Origin: Tethya wilhelma
Taxonomy: Eukaryota > Porifera > Demospongiae > Tethyida > Tethyidae
Length of the DNA stretch: 64,000 bases
Reading direction: 5' to 3'
Assembly (NCBI GenBank): GCA_964030475.1
Contig: CAXIPT010000002.1
Location: forward strand, 18,209,828 to 18,273,827
The notes under the pieces were generated by a model that saw only the letters and a list, made by a program, of their open reading frames with translations, was not told the DNA's origin and made no database searches. Positions 1-11,405 of this stretch are shown here, piece by piece. Position 1 is the stretch's first letter. Each line of letters begins with the position of its first letter. A program made the position numbers and the translations under genes.

Positions 1-2281
1 GGAGGAGAACATCCCGCTAACGTATTATGAGAGAAAGAGAGATATTAGTGTACATTTATTAATTATAAGTCATCATCTTACGTTCCCTGCATCTGAAACC
101 TTCCCACTCTGAAGTACAACTACAGTATCCAGGTGATGTGCAATTGCCTCCATTTTCACATGGTGGATGGCATACAGCTTTGGATTAATGTACGCAAAGT
201 AAGTAAAATGCATTAAGTGTAAACCGATAGACAACCACTTATACCTTCGTCACAGACCTCTCCAGTCCATCCTGGACTACAGTGGCATGTTCGATCTTGA
301 GCACAAGTTGCTCCATTTTGACAAGGTGGATCACACACAGCTACAGTTTGTATGCATAGAATTTATGTCCGTTAGAAAGAATATAGTTTGAAGTTTGAAC
401 TCTTACGGATGTGACAGAGGAGTCCTGTATGAGTTGCAGGACAATCACACTGTCCAGGTGCTATACAAGTCCCTCCATTTTGGCAAGATGGTTGACAGAT
501 AGCTATAAGAAAATTTGACAGTGACGGATTGCAAGTGGAGGAAAAATAGAGTTTGCAATAATACGTGTTTGACAGCGATGTCCAGTCCACTCTCCATTTG
601 TGCTACTGGAGCATTCACATCTTCCTGGTTCAATGCACCTGCCTCCATTTTCACAGGGTGGATCACACACCGCTGAATCATATGAAATTACCACTCAAAA
701 TCTTTCCTAATGGATAGCTCATGCAGTATAGAGTAGATATTCTATGCTTACGGTCTTCACACAGAATTCCTGTCCACCCAGTTAAGCAGGTACAAACTCC
801 AGGTTTAGTACAAACTCCTCCATTCAAACATGGTGGATTACATACAGCTGCATGCATAATAATATGTTCAATTGTAAGAACCAGTGTTCATGAGCTCATA
901 AAGTGGTCGTATAATTTTTTGTACACTTATTTAGCCTCCCCCCCCTAATTGATTCACATACGTTCTCCACATTGTGCTCCAGTCCAGTCTTTGGTACATT
1001 TGCAGTGATTTGGTGCAATGCAGTGTCCTCCATTTTGACACATTGGCGAGCAAACAGCTTAAATTTTGGACGAAGTGGAAATAGTATTTCAGTGAATGAC
1101 AGTTTGATGAGATACTGATGCCTGCATGCTATTATACCTTGCTGACACCGAGGCCCACTGAAATGTGCTGTACAATGACATTGGTCAGGAGCAATACACA
1201 ATCCACCATTCTCACACCCTCGGACACATATAGCTATTGTAATAATATAGAAATAGCATAGCTTCAATACCATGTTGCTATGCATAAATTATGTTGTTAT
1301 TATGTTACTCTTATTATCAATACTAATAAGCACCTCACTGAAAAAAACCACATCATAACTCACGGTCTTCACATTGGTGTCCTTCGTAGCCATCTTCACA
1401 AGTACAATAATTAGGTCTTGTACAGGTACCATTATTCTGACACTCAGGAGTACACACAGCTGCACACATAATAATATCAAAAACAAAGAGTGTGAAGTAT
1501 CACATGCAGAAGTATCATTGGTCCATTACGTTGGCAGTTAGTTCCACTTCCAGAGTAGCCAGGACAGCAATAATTTTCTGTGTAATATCCACTGACAGAT
1601 TGAGTCTTTGTGCCTGCAACGGTGTAGCGTCTATTAAAAAAAAAATTATATAAAGGTTATTTAATGATGCTACAACACCAATGACTCTGTGGATGCACTA
1701 TCATGACTATTGACTTATTAATCACTATGATAAAAAACCTATGGCTACTTACATAGTCCGAGTTCTTCTGCATCTACTTAGCCCCCAAAATCCACAGCTT
1801 GTTGAGTAGGATTGTGATCTATAAGCATAATTTGTGGTGGGTACTGTAACTTGCCGATAACCAAAACGTTGCCTTGAGCATACACCTGTAGTGGATCTGC
1901 ATCAGTGACATATAGAGAAGTTCAAATTGAAAACAGATAGCCGATATAATTTTCATGTTGATAAACATGGCAGGGTATCATTGACCAGTCAGACTATTAC
2001 AGTACTGGTATATATTTTTAACAGAGTAGTTAAACTATGGAATAAAGTTCCCAACACATGTCTCGACCTTACTCTCTCCTATCACACACTGAAGCAAAGG
2101 CTCAAAGAATTCTTCTGGAAAAGTTTTATAGAGAATTATAATTCTGACCTTCCTTGTGTACCCCTGCTCTTTATGCTCATGCAACCCCTAACTATAGTTG
2201 TTCCTTTCGTGGAATACAACTAGCAATAACTGAACATATAATTTAATTATTTCTCAGTTATTGTATATAAAGCTATTGATG

Positions 2282-2327
<46 letters not shown>

Positions 2328-2401
2328 ACTTACTGTGCTGATACATTTGGTAGTGAGTAAGCCACCAGCAACACCAGCACTAGAATGATGCTTAACTTCA
2401 T
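1..2401 (-). CDS. Secreted EMI-like/multi-EGF protein (3' part outside window)
   Basis: Exon 1 (2401-2334) encodes an N-terminal signal peptide: MKLS, then a Leu/Val-rich core ending near VSAQ. Exons 2 (1872-1753) and 3 (1630-1530) encode a cysteine module with an SCGFWG...RCRRTRT stretch and an ENYCCPGYSGSG...C end, which resembles an EMI domain. Eight single-EGF exons follow at about 1459-1364, 1233-1138, 1060-960, 850-752, 676-575, 505-408, 343-246 and 177-83. Each has the pattern C-x3-C-x2-GG-x-C-x5-C-x-C-x8-C, and each is bounded by phase-1 introns, so the exons can be added or lost without a frameshift. The gene leaves the window at base 1 and no stop or membrane anchor is seen. It is divergent from a related gene starting at 2878. 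It is probably an extracellular matrix or cell-surface recognition protein; the partner is unknown. Exon phases agree for exons 1-4. Confidence 0.8.
1915..2326 (+). mobile_element. 5'-truncated LINE (non-LTR retrotransposon) tail
   Basis: The plus-strand frame 1927-2223 contains a FNRVVKLWNKVPNTC...SYHTLKQRLKEFFW stretch. This resembles the extreme C-terminus of LINE reverse-transcriptase ORFs, where a 'RVVxLWNxLP' signature ends the protein. A TAA-type microsatellite begins about 60 bases after the stop, as expected of a CR1/L2-like 3' tail. No RT catalytic region is present, so this is a dead fragment. It lies antisense inside intron 1 of the minus-strand EGF gene. Confidence 0.6.
2282..2326. 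repeat. (ATA)n microsatellite, LINE tail
   Basis: About 14 uninterrupted ATA units. The tract ends directly beside the splice donor of exon 1 of the minus-strand EGF gene (donor GTAAGTG at 2333-2327). Confidence 0.9.
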
Positions 2402-2877
2402 GTCTTGCAGCTTAATGACCTTAGATAACGACTAAATTCAATTCAGTTCGGTTCGGTGTTCCAACCTATGCGACGATCGGCGGATCGCGATATCGCGCAA
2501 TCATATAAAACAGTGGGCGTGTCCTGAATGTGACGACGACAAAATTATTCCGCAAACCATATACCATGTGCAAACAACTGGCTGCGGCCCTGAGCCATGG
2601 GAACGAGGCTAGGCCGAGGTTTGAGAAATTTGTAGCGTACACTACCAGCGGCTTGAAGTTTCACTTTGAGGATATTTGAAGCGGCTATCTTGAAGATTGA
2701 CGGTGCCATCTCTTATCACTAATATCAGGTGAGGTTTCCCTGGTCGACACTTGTGCCGGAATCTGATCTGAATTTATTACGTTACCATATCTAAAACCAA
2801 ATCTGTTATTTTAGGATCCATCGATCGTGAAGTGTGCCACAACCTACAGTGCAGCCGGTAGAGTTGTTTGATCTTTT
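2402..2877. promoter_or_regulatory. Shared intergenic promoter of the divergent EGF genes
   Basis: 476 bp separate the two start codons. A TATA-like ATATAAAA sits near 2502-2509 in plus orientation. A possible 5'-UTR intron of the plus gene runs from a CAG|GTGAGG donor near 2729 to a TTTTAG acceptor near 2814. The middle, about 2460-2500, is rich in CG and GATC/CGATCG motifs. Transcription starts cannot be fixed from sequence alone. Confidence 0.45.
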
Positions 2878-5800
2878 ATGATGCAGCTCAAACTATCAAC
2901 TGCGTTTGTGTGTTTTGTCGGCGTAATCTACATTAGTGGAGTGTTATCATCTCACAATATATTTCACATTGACAGGTCAGTAGAATATTGTAAAAATATG
3001 CATGCTATCTGGACTTCAATTCTTTATGACTCATTTTCACTGCAACGACCACTGGCACTGTGCATGTTTCAACAGATGCAGCAGAACTGTAGTAAGACGA
3101 CGTAGCAGGGTTGTTCCTGTAACTGTAAGGGAAACAGTGCTAGTGCAGCCTGGTCCAGAGAATTGTGACTCACGTCAGTGTCAACCAAGAGTGATATACC
3201 GGTAGGTTTCTTTGGCCATGCAGTCACTGCACAAAAATTACATACATTAATATTCTACATCTGTGACTTGTATTATAGCACCCAGAGAATTACAAGGCGA
3301 ATATATGAAACATACAATGCTAGAGTCTGCTGTGATGGGTATGTTGGCAATGCACCAGACTGCATACCACAAAGTTAGTTATAATGATAATCTCATAATT
3401 TTACAAGTTTACTTAGTACATAAACATTATCATTGCAGGAGAATGTGATAGAAGTTGCCGAAATGGAGGATTCTGCACAAGACGTGGAGAATGTTTTTGT
3501 CCAAGAAAATGGGGTGGAGCTCATTGCGAAATTGGTACTAGACGTCTATAACTTAATCATTATTATAATTATGTCATTATCTATGCACACACTTGATTTC
3601 TGTTTTTGCACCCAGCTCTGTGCAGTCCTCCTTGTGAGCCTAATGGGCGCTGTGTTAATCACCGATGTAGGTGTATGGAAGGTTGGACTGGAAATCATTG
3701 CCAACAAGGTACTATAAAGCTTGAAGTGGATGAGTAGGTTTAAGACTTATAGTGATGGTGATCCTTTCCACATGGATAGATAGTTGAGTAGTTGTAATGC
3801 CCACTGGTTGTATGCAAGTACTAGAATAACAGCCCGGGCTTACATTCTCATCTGTATACAGCCATTTGCAAGGAAGAATGTCAAAATGGTGGCAGCTGTG
3901 TTGATCCTGATGTGTGCTCATGCTCTGATAGATGGAGAGGACTTCAATGCACAGAACGTATGCATGTCACATATAACATACAGTTCTGATTTTCTATTAT
4001 ACAAGCATATTTTTGTATATTGAGCAGCCGTTTGTAGACCTGAGTGTCAAAATGGTGGAGAGTGTATTCAACCTAATGTTTGTCAATGTCCTCGTGGATG
4101 GGAAGGAGACACATGCAATCAAGGTTAGTACGTTATGCATATGGATTATTTTTGTCATCATACTATATAAGTTAATGTTTTGAATCCGCTCAGCTGTATG
4201 CAACCCTCAATGTCAAAATGGTGGCAGGTGTACCAATGTCAATTTTTGCTCTTGTCCTTTAAGTTGGGGAGGACCTCAGTGTGAACAAGGTGTGTTAGTC
4301 AATTCCCAATAAATCATTAGTGATTACTGTGAACTCATAGTTTCCATCTTCTTTGTCTGATCACGAGAGCCTGGGATTACTTCCTCCCCTTTGTTCTTGC
4401 AGCTCTGTGCAGCCCAACTTGTGTCAATGGTGGTAAATGTGTAGCACCAAATAAATGCCAGTGCACTCAGGGTTGGAGTGGTAGTACATGCCAAGAAGGT
4501 ATACTTCTCACATGTTAACTCTTACAAATTTGTGAGTAAGAAATGTTGCATCTCCTCTATAATTATGTACAGCTGTGTGTGATCCACCTTGTCTAAATGG
4601 AGGACACTGCGCAGCACCTGACATTTGCAGCTGTAGGGAAGGATTTGTTGGTGGAAATTGCCAAACTGGTATAATTAAGGCTCAGTTACAATTATTACTC
4701 TTTACATTTATTTATATTCTCCTCTTCCATCTGTTCCCAGCTCAGTGTAATCCTCTGTGTGGCACTCATGGTGAATGTGTTGCAAGAGATACTTGTAAAT
4801 GTGATGAAGGTTGGGAAGGTCTACGTTGTGACCAGCGTAAGTAATGAAAGATAAGATTTGTTCAGCTTGAATAATCATTTTGTGTTTTATGCTAGCTGTT
4901 TGTACCATTCCTTGTGAAAATGGTGGGCAATGCAGTGGACCCGACACATGCCAGTGCTTCCCTGGGTGGGGAGGAGACCATTGTGAAATAGGTATGCACA
5001 CTAGCTGTTTGTCATGTATATCAATATTGTCATTGTTGTATTACTGCAGCTCTTTGCAACCCACCTTGTGAAAATGGTGGCTCCTGTGTCTCCCCTGGAA
5101 TGTGTCAGTGCCAGGAGGGCTGGAGGGGATTGAGATGCCAAGATGGTACTATAATTATGTAGTTCTTCAAAGAGAATATGATCTTTGATCTTCTTACACT
5201 GCAGGGGATTGTAATCAGCCTTGTTTTAACGGAGGACAGTGTTCCAGTACTAGTGATGGAGAGTGTCTGTGTGCACAAGGTTGGGGTGGAGATCAGTGTG
5301 AACAAGGTATTTTTGTTTTTCAAGCATAAGCTATGGGTTGTTACTATTGATTCTTGCTACTTCTTTGACTCCAGCTGTTTGTAGTGGAGGGTGTCAGAAT
5401 GGTGGCACATGTGATGCTCCTGATCACTGCTCCTGTCCCAATGGCTGGCAAGGCCAACTCTGTGAAAGACGTGAGTCAGTGAAACTTTCAGAATTGCTCC
5501 ATCTCCATTTGTAATTGTACCCCTGTCACTATTACTGTATTATTGCGTACTTTAGCTCAATTACCTGCATGCTTATTTGTTTTTGTTTTTGTCTGTATTA
5601 AATTTGTTCCGTGTTGATTTTATTATGCGTAATAATAAATTATTTATGCTAGTATAATAATTATGCTAGTTGGTTTTTTCCCTTTTGCTCTTTGGTATTA
5701 AAGTTGTATTAAAAAGATTAATCAATGTGTCCTGTGTACTTGCACAACATTAATTTTATAGGTACATGTCATCCCAGATGTCTTAATGGAGGGATTTGCT

Positions 5801-7444
5801 CAGAATCAGGCACATGTATCTGTACACCTGATCAGTGGAGTGGTGACCACTGTCAAGAAGGTATTATCTCAATTATTGTGAAAATTGATATGATGCATGG
5901 TTCTCTCTACATCATCCATACATGCAGCTGTCTGCAACCCTCCTTGTCAAAATGGAGGAGAGTGTGTGGCTCCTGGTCATTGTACCTGTACTAGAGATTG
6001 GACAGGGAGTCATTGTGATCAAGGTAGATGTGAAGCTGATCTAGCACGATACACTAGAAGAGACACCTATAGACTGCTCTCATCATGAGCCACATGAACT
6101 ATTGTCTTCACATAGCTCTTTGTAGGCCACCATGTCAGAATGGTGGAAGATGTAATGAAAGTCGTCTCTGTGAGTGCACTTCTGGATGGACTGGTGGACA
6201 GTGTGAACAAGGTATGACATGTGACTGTCTATATATGCATAGATAGTCTGTAACTTTAACTACTGTTTTTTGTGCAACAACAACCTTAGGTTTGTGTGAT
6301 CCTCCATGCCGTAATGGTGGAACATGCACCTCACCTGGTCGCTGCCTCTGCTCCAATGGATGGAGAGGCCAACAATGTGAACAAGGTTTGGAATTGAGAT
6401 AATATTATTTGAGCAGTTGTACAATGTCACATTATAGTTTGAAGAGTTTATGTATTCTTTTCCCCCCTTCATTCTATCGTTATGTAGCTGTTTGTGCTCA
6501 TCCCTGTTTGAATGGAGGAAGCTGTGTCTCTCCTGGTGTATGTAACTGCACAGAAGGATGGGAGGGAGAGACCTGTCAAAGAGGTGATACAATATTAATA
6601 GTACTTGACTGGGTGACCTTTGTGAATACTTGGTTACTGACATACAAATAATTCCACAGCTGTCTGTGATCCTCCTTGTCAAAATGGAGGTCATTGTGTT
6701 TCCCCCGGGCAGTGTATATGTCCTTCTGGAGCCCAAGGATCAAGATGTGAAGAAGGTATACAGCAAGTTGTACTACTGTGAGTGTAGCTGGCCACACTTC
6801 ACCTACATACATTATACAGTTTCTTGTAGACCAGATTGTATCCGTGGTAGCTGTAACCAGGGTAGATGTTCTTGCTTCGAAGGCTGGACTGGTACAACCT
6901 GTAATGAAGGTATATGCCTATTCTCTGCCTAAGAAGTTGCATTTTACACCACATCTTTGTTGTATTACACACAGCTTTGTGTGAGCCACAATGTCAAAAT
7001 GGAGGTGTGTGCATAGCACACAGAGTGTGTTCCTGTGCATCTGGTTGGGGTGGGTCCAGGTGTGACCAGGCTCAGTGCTCTCCACCCTGTTGGTTTGGAG
7101 ATTGTACAGGTCCTAATCAGTGTACTTGTGACAAAGGTTATGGTGGTCAGTTTTGTGAACAAGGTATAGATAATTCTGTGTTGTATAATTATACCGGCTT
7201 TTGCAATAACAATATTATGGATATTAACTACTATTAGTACCAAATGTTTATTTTCCTTTTTTTCTGTAGTTGTGTGTGACCCACCATGCCAGAATGGAGG
7301 CACCTGTTATGGAGACTCCTCCTGTATTTGCCCATCCAACTGGGTGGGGTCTCATTGTGAATTCTCAAGGCAAGTTTCCATCATACTTGGTGTGTTGTTT
7401 GATATTAAAATTTTAATATTCTCTTAATTTTTAGTGACATCTAA
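2878..7444 (+). CDS. Secreted EMI-like protein with 22 EGF domains
   Basis: Exon 1 (2878-2975) gives a signal peptide ([16 protein letters not shown]...). Exon 2 (3076-3201) and exon 3 (about 3280-3374) encode a basic EMI-like module ending [15 protein letters not shown]; the phases close exactly. Twenty-one EGF exons follow, starting near 3440, 3617, 3862, 4028, 4195, 4404, 4573, 4741, 4896, 5050, 5206, 5375, 5762, 5929, 6116, 6291, 6488, 6660, 6824, 6976 (two EGFs) and 7270. All but the last junction are phase 1. The last EGF exon ends at 7369 with a GC donor (AG|GCAAGT). It joins a tiny terminal exon at 7435 coding S-D-I-stop (TAA 7442-7444). No transmembrane segment follows, so the product is predicted to be secreted. 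Transcripts could also splice from the double-EGF exon (end near 7163) into the downstream copy at 7488. Related in layout to MEGF/multimerin-type proteins; the exact orthologue is unknown. Confidence 0.8.
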
Positions 7445-7487
7445 CTCNTATCACAGTATCATCTATTGTCATTGTTCTACTATTGCA

Positions 7488-10400
7488 GCTCTTTGCAATC
7501 CACCTTGTGAGAATGGTGGCTCCTGTGTCTCCCCTGGAGTGTGTCAGTGCCAGGAGGGTTGGAGGGGATTGAGATGCCAAGATGGTAAATGTAATGTATA
7601 TAATATTATTTATTGTACAGGGCCTTGAATTTACTTCGGTTTTGATCCACAGGAGAATGTAACCAGCCTTGTTTTAATGGAGGAAGATGTTCTAATGCAA
7701 CATGTCAGTGTGTTCGAGGTTGGACTGGAAATCAGTGTGAACAAGGTATATTACGTACAGTGTTTATTCTTAGATCCTAGCTGCTGCATTCTTGCCACTT
7801 TTCTTCAGCTGTTTGTAGTGGAGGGTGTCAGAATGGTGGTACATGTGATGCTCCTGATCACTGCTCCTGTCCCAATGGCTGGCAAGGCCAACTCTGTGAA
7901 AGACGTGAGTCAATGAAATTGTCAGAAATCCATGTAATGCATGTATTTATGTATGATGTCCCTCAAACTTGCAACATTTTTAGGTACATGTCATCCCAGG
8001 TGTGTTAATGGAGGGACTTGCTCAGAATCAGGCACATGTAACTGTACACCTGAGTGGAGTGGTGACCACTGTCAAGAAGGTACATATTAATTTTATTATG
8101 GTATAATTATGGAATAGTGAACTATGGTTGTTCTCTGTATATACACCATCCCTACAGCTGTCTGCAGTCCTCCTTGTCAAAATGGAGGGCAGTGTGTGGC
8201 TCCTGGTCATTGTACCTGCACCAGAAATTGGACAGGAAATCACTGCAATCAATGTAATGCATGTCTTTATGTTAAAACGTGCAAATGATCAACTAAATTC
8301 ATTTGTGATGGTTCTTTTAGCTGTCTGTATACCGAGCTGTCTTAATGGTGGTAGATGCAATGAGAATGGACATTGTGAATGCCCTGCTGGGTGGACTGGT
8401 GATCATTGCCAGCAAGGTAACATTATACATGTGGTGGTATGATTATGAAGCAGCAATGAATAGGTTATTGATAGCTACATGTTTCAATATATAGGTTTGT
8501 GTGTCCCTCCATGCCGTAATGGTGGAGTATGTTCATCACCAAACCACTGTACCTGCTCCAGGCGCTGGAAGGGCTATCTTTGCGAGCAAGGTGCAAGTAG
8601 AGCTTGTGTACTGTGAATGTTTTTTAAATTTTAATATGAAATCTACTTCAGCTGTTTGTGCTCATCCCTGTTTGAATGGAGGAAGCTGCACCTCTCCTGG
8701 TGTGTGTAACTGCACAGAAGGATGGGAGGGAGAGACCTGTCAAAGAGGTGATAATAATGTGAAAAGCTTGATTATGATCACAATAATGTTCAATTAAGGT
8801 GATAAAGTTTCAGTTTTTATTAATGAAAATGTTTTACAGCTATTTGTGATCCTCCTTGTGGAAATGGAGGTCACTGTGTTTCCCCTGGGCAGTGCATTTG
8901 TCCTTCTGGATTCCAAGGATCAAGATGTGAACTAGGTGATGACATTCAATGTTCACATAGAACTGAAGCATTAATTCATTAATTTGAACGTATAATATGA
9001 TTGATTACAGGTTCTTGTGGCTCAGACTGTCTCCATGGAAGTTGTGTTGCAGGAAGATGCTCTTGTGAATCTGGTTGGACTGGTGTGAACTGTGATCAAG
9101 GTGAGTTTTTGTATGTATGTACTAGTTCACTGCAGATTACTAGAGGCAGGTTCAATTTGCCATAGGAATGTATATGTTCCACGCATTTTGAGAATTTGCG
9201 CAATTTGCAAATTGCGCAGCGCATTTTGAAATTTTTTAAAATGCGCACGCATTTTGAATTATTCCTAAAATGCGCAAGAGTACTGCGCAATTTGCAAACT
9301 GCGTAGTGTTTAATTTGCGCATGTCAAATTGCGCAACAGCAAACAGTGCAGCCACAAAGCCAACCCTCTACTCAATTAACCTTGTACTAGAAGTGCTTAT
9401 TAGTGAACTTTTGAAGCCATGAGATATGGATAGCAAGCTTACACTGTCTGCCTGTCAGGTCTGTATAGGGGATAGCTATACATGCATGCATGCAGCTATA
9501 TAATTTGTAAGCCTCTCATTGAAATCGGTTCCCAACAGAAGAGTGTTGTGGGTAACCTCATGCAGTTCTTGGAACATTGTCCTGTCTGACCTCACATTGA
9601 GTATGCATATTTCAATTGAATGACTTGCACTGATGGATATCTAGTGCTTCTGTCTTGTTTGGCATAGTCAGTATAGAGAACACAAGGGCTTTGTTTCTAA
9701 TCTTGTATAACAATTGACAGGTATAGCTATACTAGCCTGAAGACATACAAGACTAATGATTGGAACGCTAGATGTAAAGTACATACTGACTTTCAAGAGA
9801 ATCATATCAGGTACAGTAGGTCATTGAATAAGACTAAGGTTATGCAGATGCATGCTGTTGATGAAGAGGTATGTCAACTTCAAGAGCTATGAATAGAGAT
9901 CTGCTGCATACATGCATGTCAAGTTAGCTGAACATGTAATGCTAGGATGTAATACTAGTCTAATAGAAAGGACTACTGGCACTGGCACACTGCAGACAGA
10001 TCATGCAACATTAAAAAAAAATACATGCAGGCTATGCCCTACCTGACAGGCTGTAAGAATACAGTTCATTTTATAAGCCTTCTTTCAATAGTTTCCAAAT
10101 TGCGCAACTGGTATAGGTCGTTCCTAGTTTGCGCAACTAAATTGCGCAATTTGCAAACTGCGCACAAAATTGCGCAATTTGCAAAATGCGTGCGCATTTT
10201 GACGATTTCCAAAATGCGTTGCGCAATTTGCAAATTGCGCAAATCGTTAAAACGCGCGGAACATATACAGTGGGACCATAATGTATGGGGTGTCACACAC
10301 CTCAGCTGTGAAAGTTAAAATTAATGATACATCCACAAAAGTTAGACTCGGCAATACTCTCCCACTGTACGGTATCTTCATATTCTGGAATTTAGGATAG

Positions 10401-10701
10401 TGTTGAGGGTGTATATATGACTACGCTGTCATGGGGGGTTATCCCCCTATAGGTGGTATTATGATATGACTATTAATTTTGTGACATTGCTTGACATTTT
10501 ATTGTAGCTTTGTGTGAGCCACAATGTCAAAATGGAGGTGTGTGCATAGCACATGGAGTGTGTTCCTGTGCATCTGGTTGGGGTGGGCCCAGGTGTGACC
10601 AGGCTCAGTGCTCTCAGCCGTGTTGGTATGGAGAGTGTACAGGTCCTAATCAGTGCACTTGTTTTGATGGTTTTGGTGGACAGTTTTGTGCCCCCCCCCC
10701 C

Positions 10702-10765
<64 letters not shown>

Positions 10766-10985
10766 GGCAGCTGTGTGTGATCCACCATGCCAGAATGGAG
10801 GCACCTGTTATGGAGGCTTCTATTGCGTCTGTACACCTAGCTGGATTGGTAGTCACTGTGAAAACTCAATGTAAGTTTTAATTATTAACAGGTATATAGT
10901 AGCTTTAATATTAAATTTAGTCACATAATAATATAATTACTATAATGAATTTTCAAACATCATCTCTCCTTATAGTGATGTGTAA
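7488..10985 (+). CDS. Tandem copy of the last 13 exons of the EGF gene, lacking a 5' end
   Basis: Twelve EGF exons (about 7488, 7652, 7810, 7983, 8158, 8321, 8495, 8651, 8840, 9011, 10508, 10770) repeat exon by exon the series that begins at 5050 upstream. The exon at 7810 is protein-identical to that at 5375. Even the terminal mini-exon is repeated: the last EGF exon ends at 10870 (AAT|GTAAGT), and an exon from 10976 codes I-D-V-stop (TAA 10983-10985), matching S-D-I-stop at 7435-7444. There is no signal peptide, EMI module or first exon, so on its own the copy is an orphan. It can be expressed only with a new promoter or by in-frame phase-1 splicing from the upstream gene. The double-EGF exon (10508-10690) has lost its donor to a C/CT microsatellite. 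Skipping it (exon ending 9101 to 10770) stays in frame. Confidence 0.65.
9170..10370. mobile_element. Non-autonomous DNA transposon-like element with ~85-bp terminal inverted repeats
   Basis: The left end (from about 9170, TATATGTTCCACGC...) and the reverse complement of the right end (ending about 10267) match over roughly 85 bases with few mismatches. Both arms contain the palindrome GCGCAATTTGCAAATTGCGC and further TGCGCA/GCGCATTTT units. The interior has no transposase-like ORF. The element sits in the intron between two EGF exons of the tandem copy; the homologous intron in the upstream gene (about 6911-6975) is only about 65 bp. No clear target-site duplication is visible, because another element interrupts the right edge. 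Confidence 0.65.
10268..10367. mobile_element. 100-bp MITE flanked by TA, Tc1/mariner-like ends
   Basis: It starts CAGTGGGA and ends TCCCACTG, an 8-bp perfect inverted repeat that extends imperfectly inward. A TA dinucleotide lies on each side (10266-10267 and 10368-10369). It has inserted into the last bases of the right TIR of the larger element, so it is the younger insertion. Confidence 0.5.
10691..10762. repeat. Poly-C plus (CT)n microsatellite replacing a splice donor
   Basis: About 22 C followed by about 25 CT units. It begins where the equivalent upstream exon has the end of its last EGF codons and its GT donor (near 7160). Only 'atcggcag' separates it from the next exon. It could be a true mutation or an assembly collapse at a homopolymer. 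Confidence 0.85.
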
Positions 10986-11336
10986 GCACAACCTTGTGGA
11001 ACTCTTTTGAAGGCTTTATTTCTTATAGTAACATAATATTCACATGACATTGTAAAGTAATCCACTCAGATCACATTGTCACTGTAGTAGTCGCATGAAT
11101 ATTGTACAAGTCATCATCTCACACATCACATCACTTTATATGTGGCATACACAGATTACATTCCCATGATTGTTGTCCATGTGCTATGGCTTTGAGTTCA
11201 AATGTAAAATATATGTAAAAGTGTAGTCACTGAGAATTATTTGTAGCAAAATGCATAAAAACAACACAAAATTAAATAGAGAGATTACTATATCAGTCAA
11301 AGTCTTGTATTCACTGAATGACCGCAAGTACTTGTT
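10986..11336. other. Tail-to-tail intergenic spacer
   Basis: 350 bp between the stop of the EGF copy and the YKT6 stop on the other strand. It must hold both 3' UTRs. I see no further gene, and no canonical AATAAA close to either stop that I would call. Confidence 0.5.
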
Positions 11337-11373
11337 CTATTGTAAGACACAACATCCACCTTTTGCCTTGAGT

Positions 11374-11405
<32 letters not shown>

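Noticed and set aside
1927..2223. 98-residue ORF as an independent gene
   Set aside because: It reads as the tail of a LINE reverse-transcriptase ORF, has no 5' part and is followed by an (ATA)n tail.
6260..6736. 158-residue minus-strand ORF across the EGF exons
   Set aside because: It runs antisense through clear EGF exons and introns and has no domain or compositional support.
10459..10836. Minus-strand ORF with alternating Arg-Glu run
   Set aside because: Translation of the CT microsatellite joined to antisense EGF sequence.
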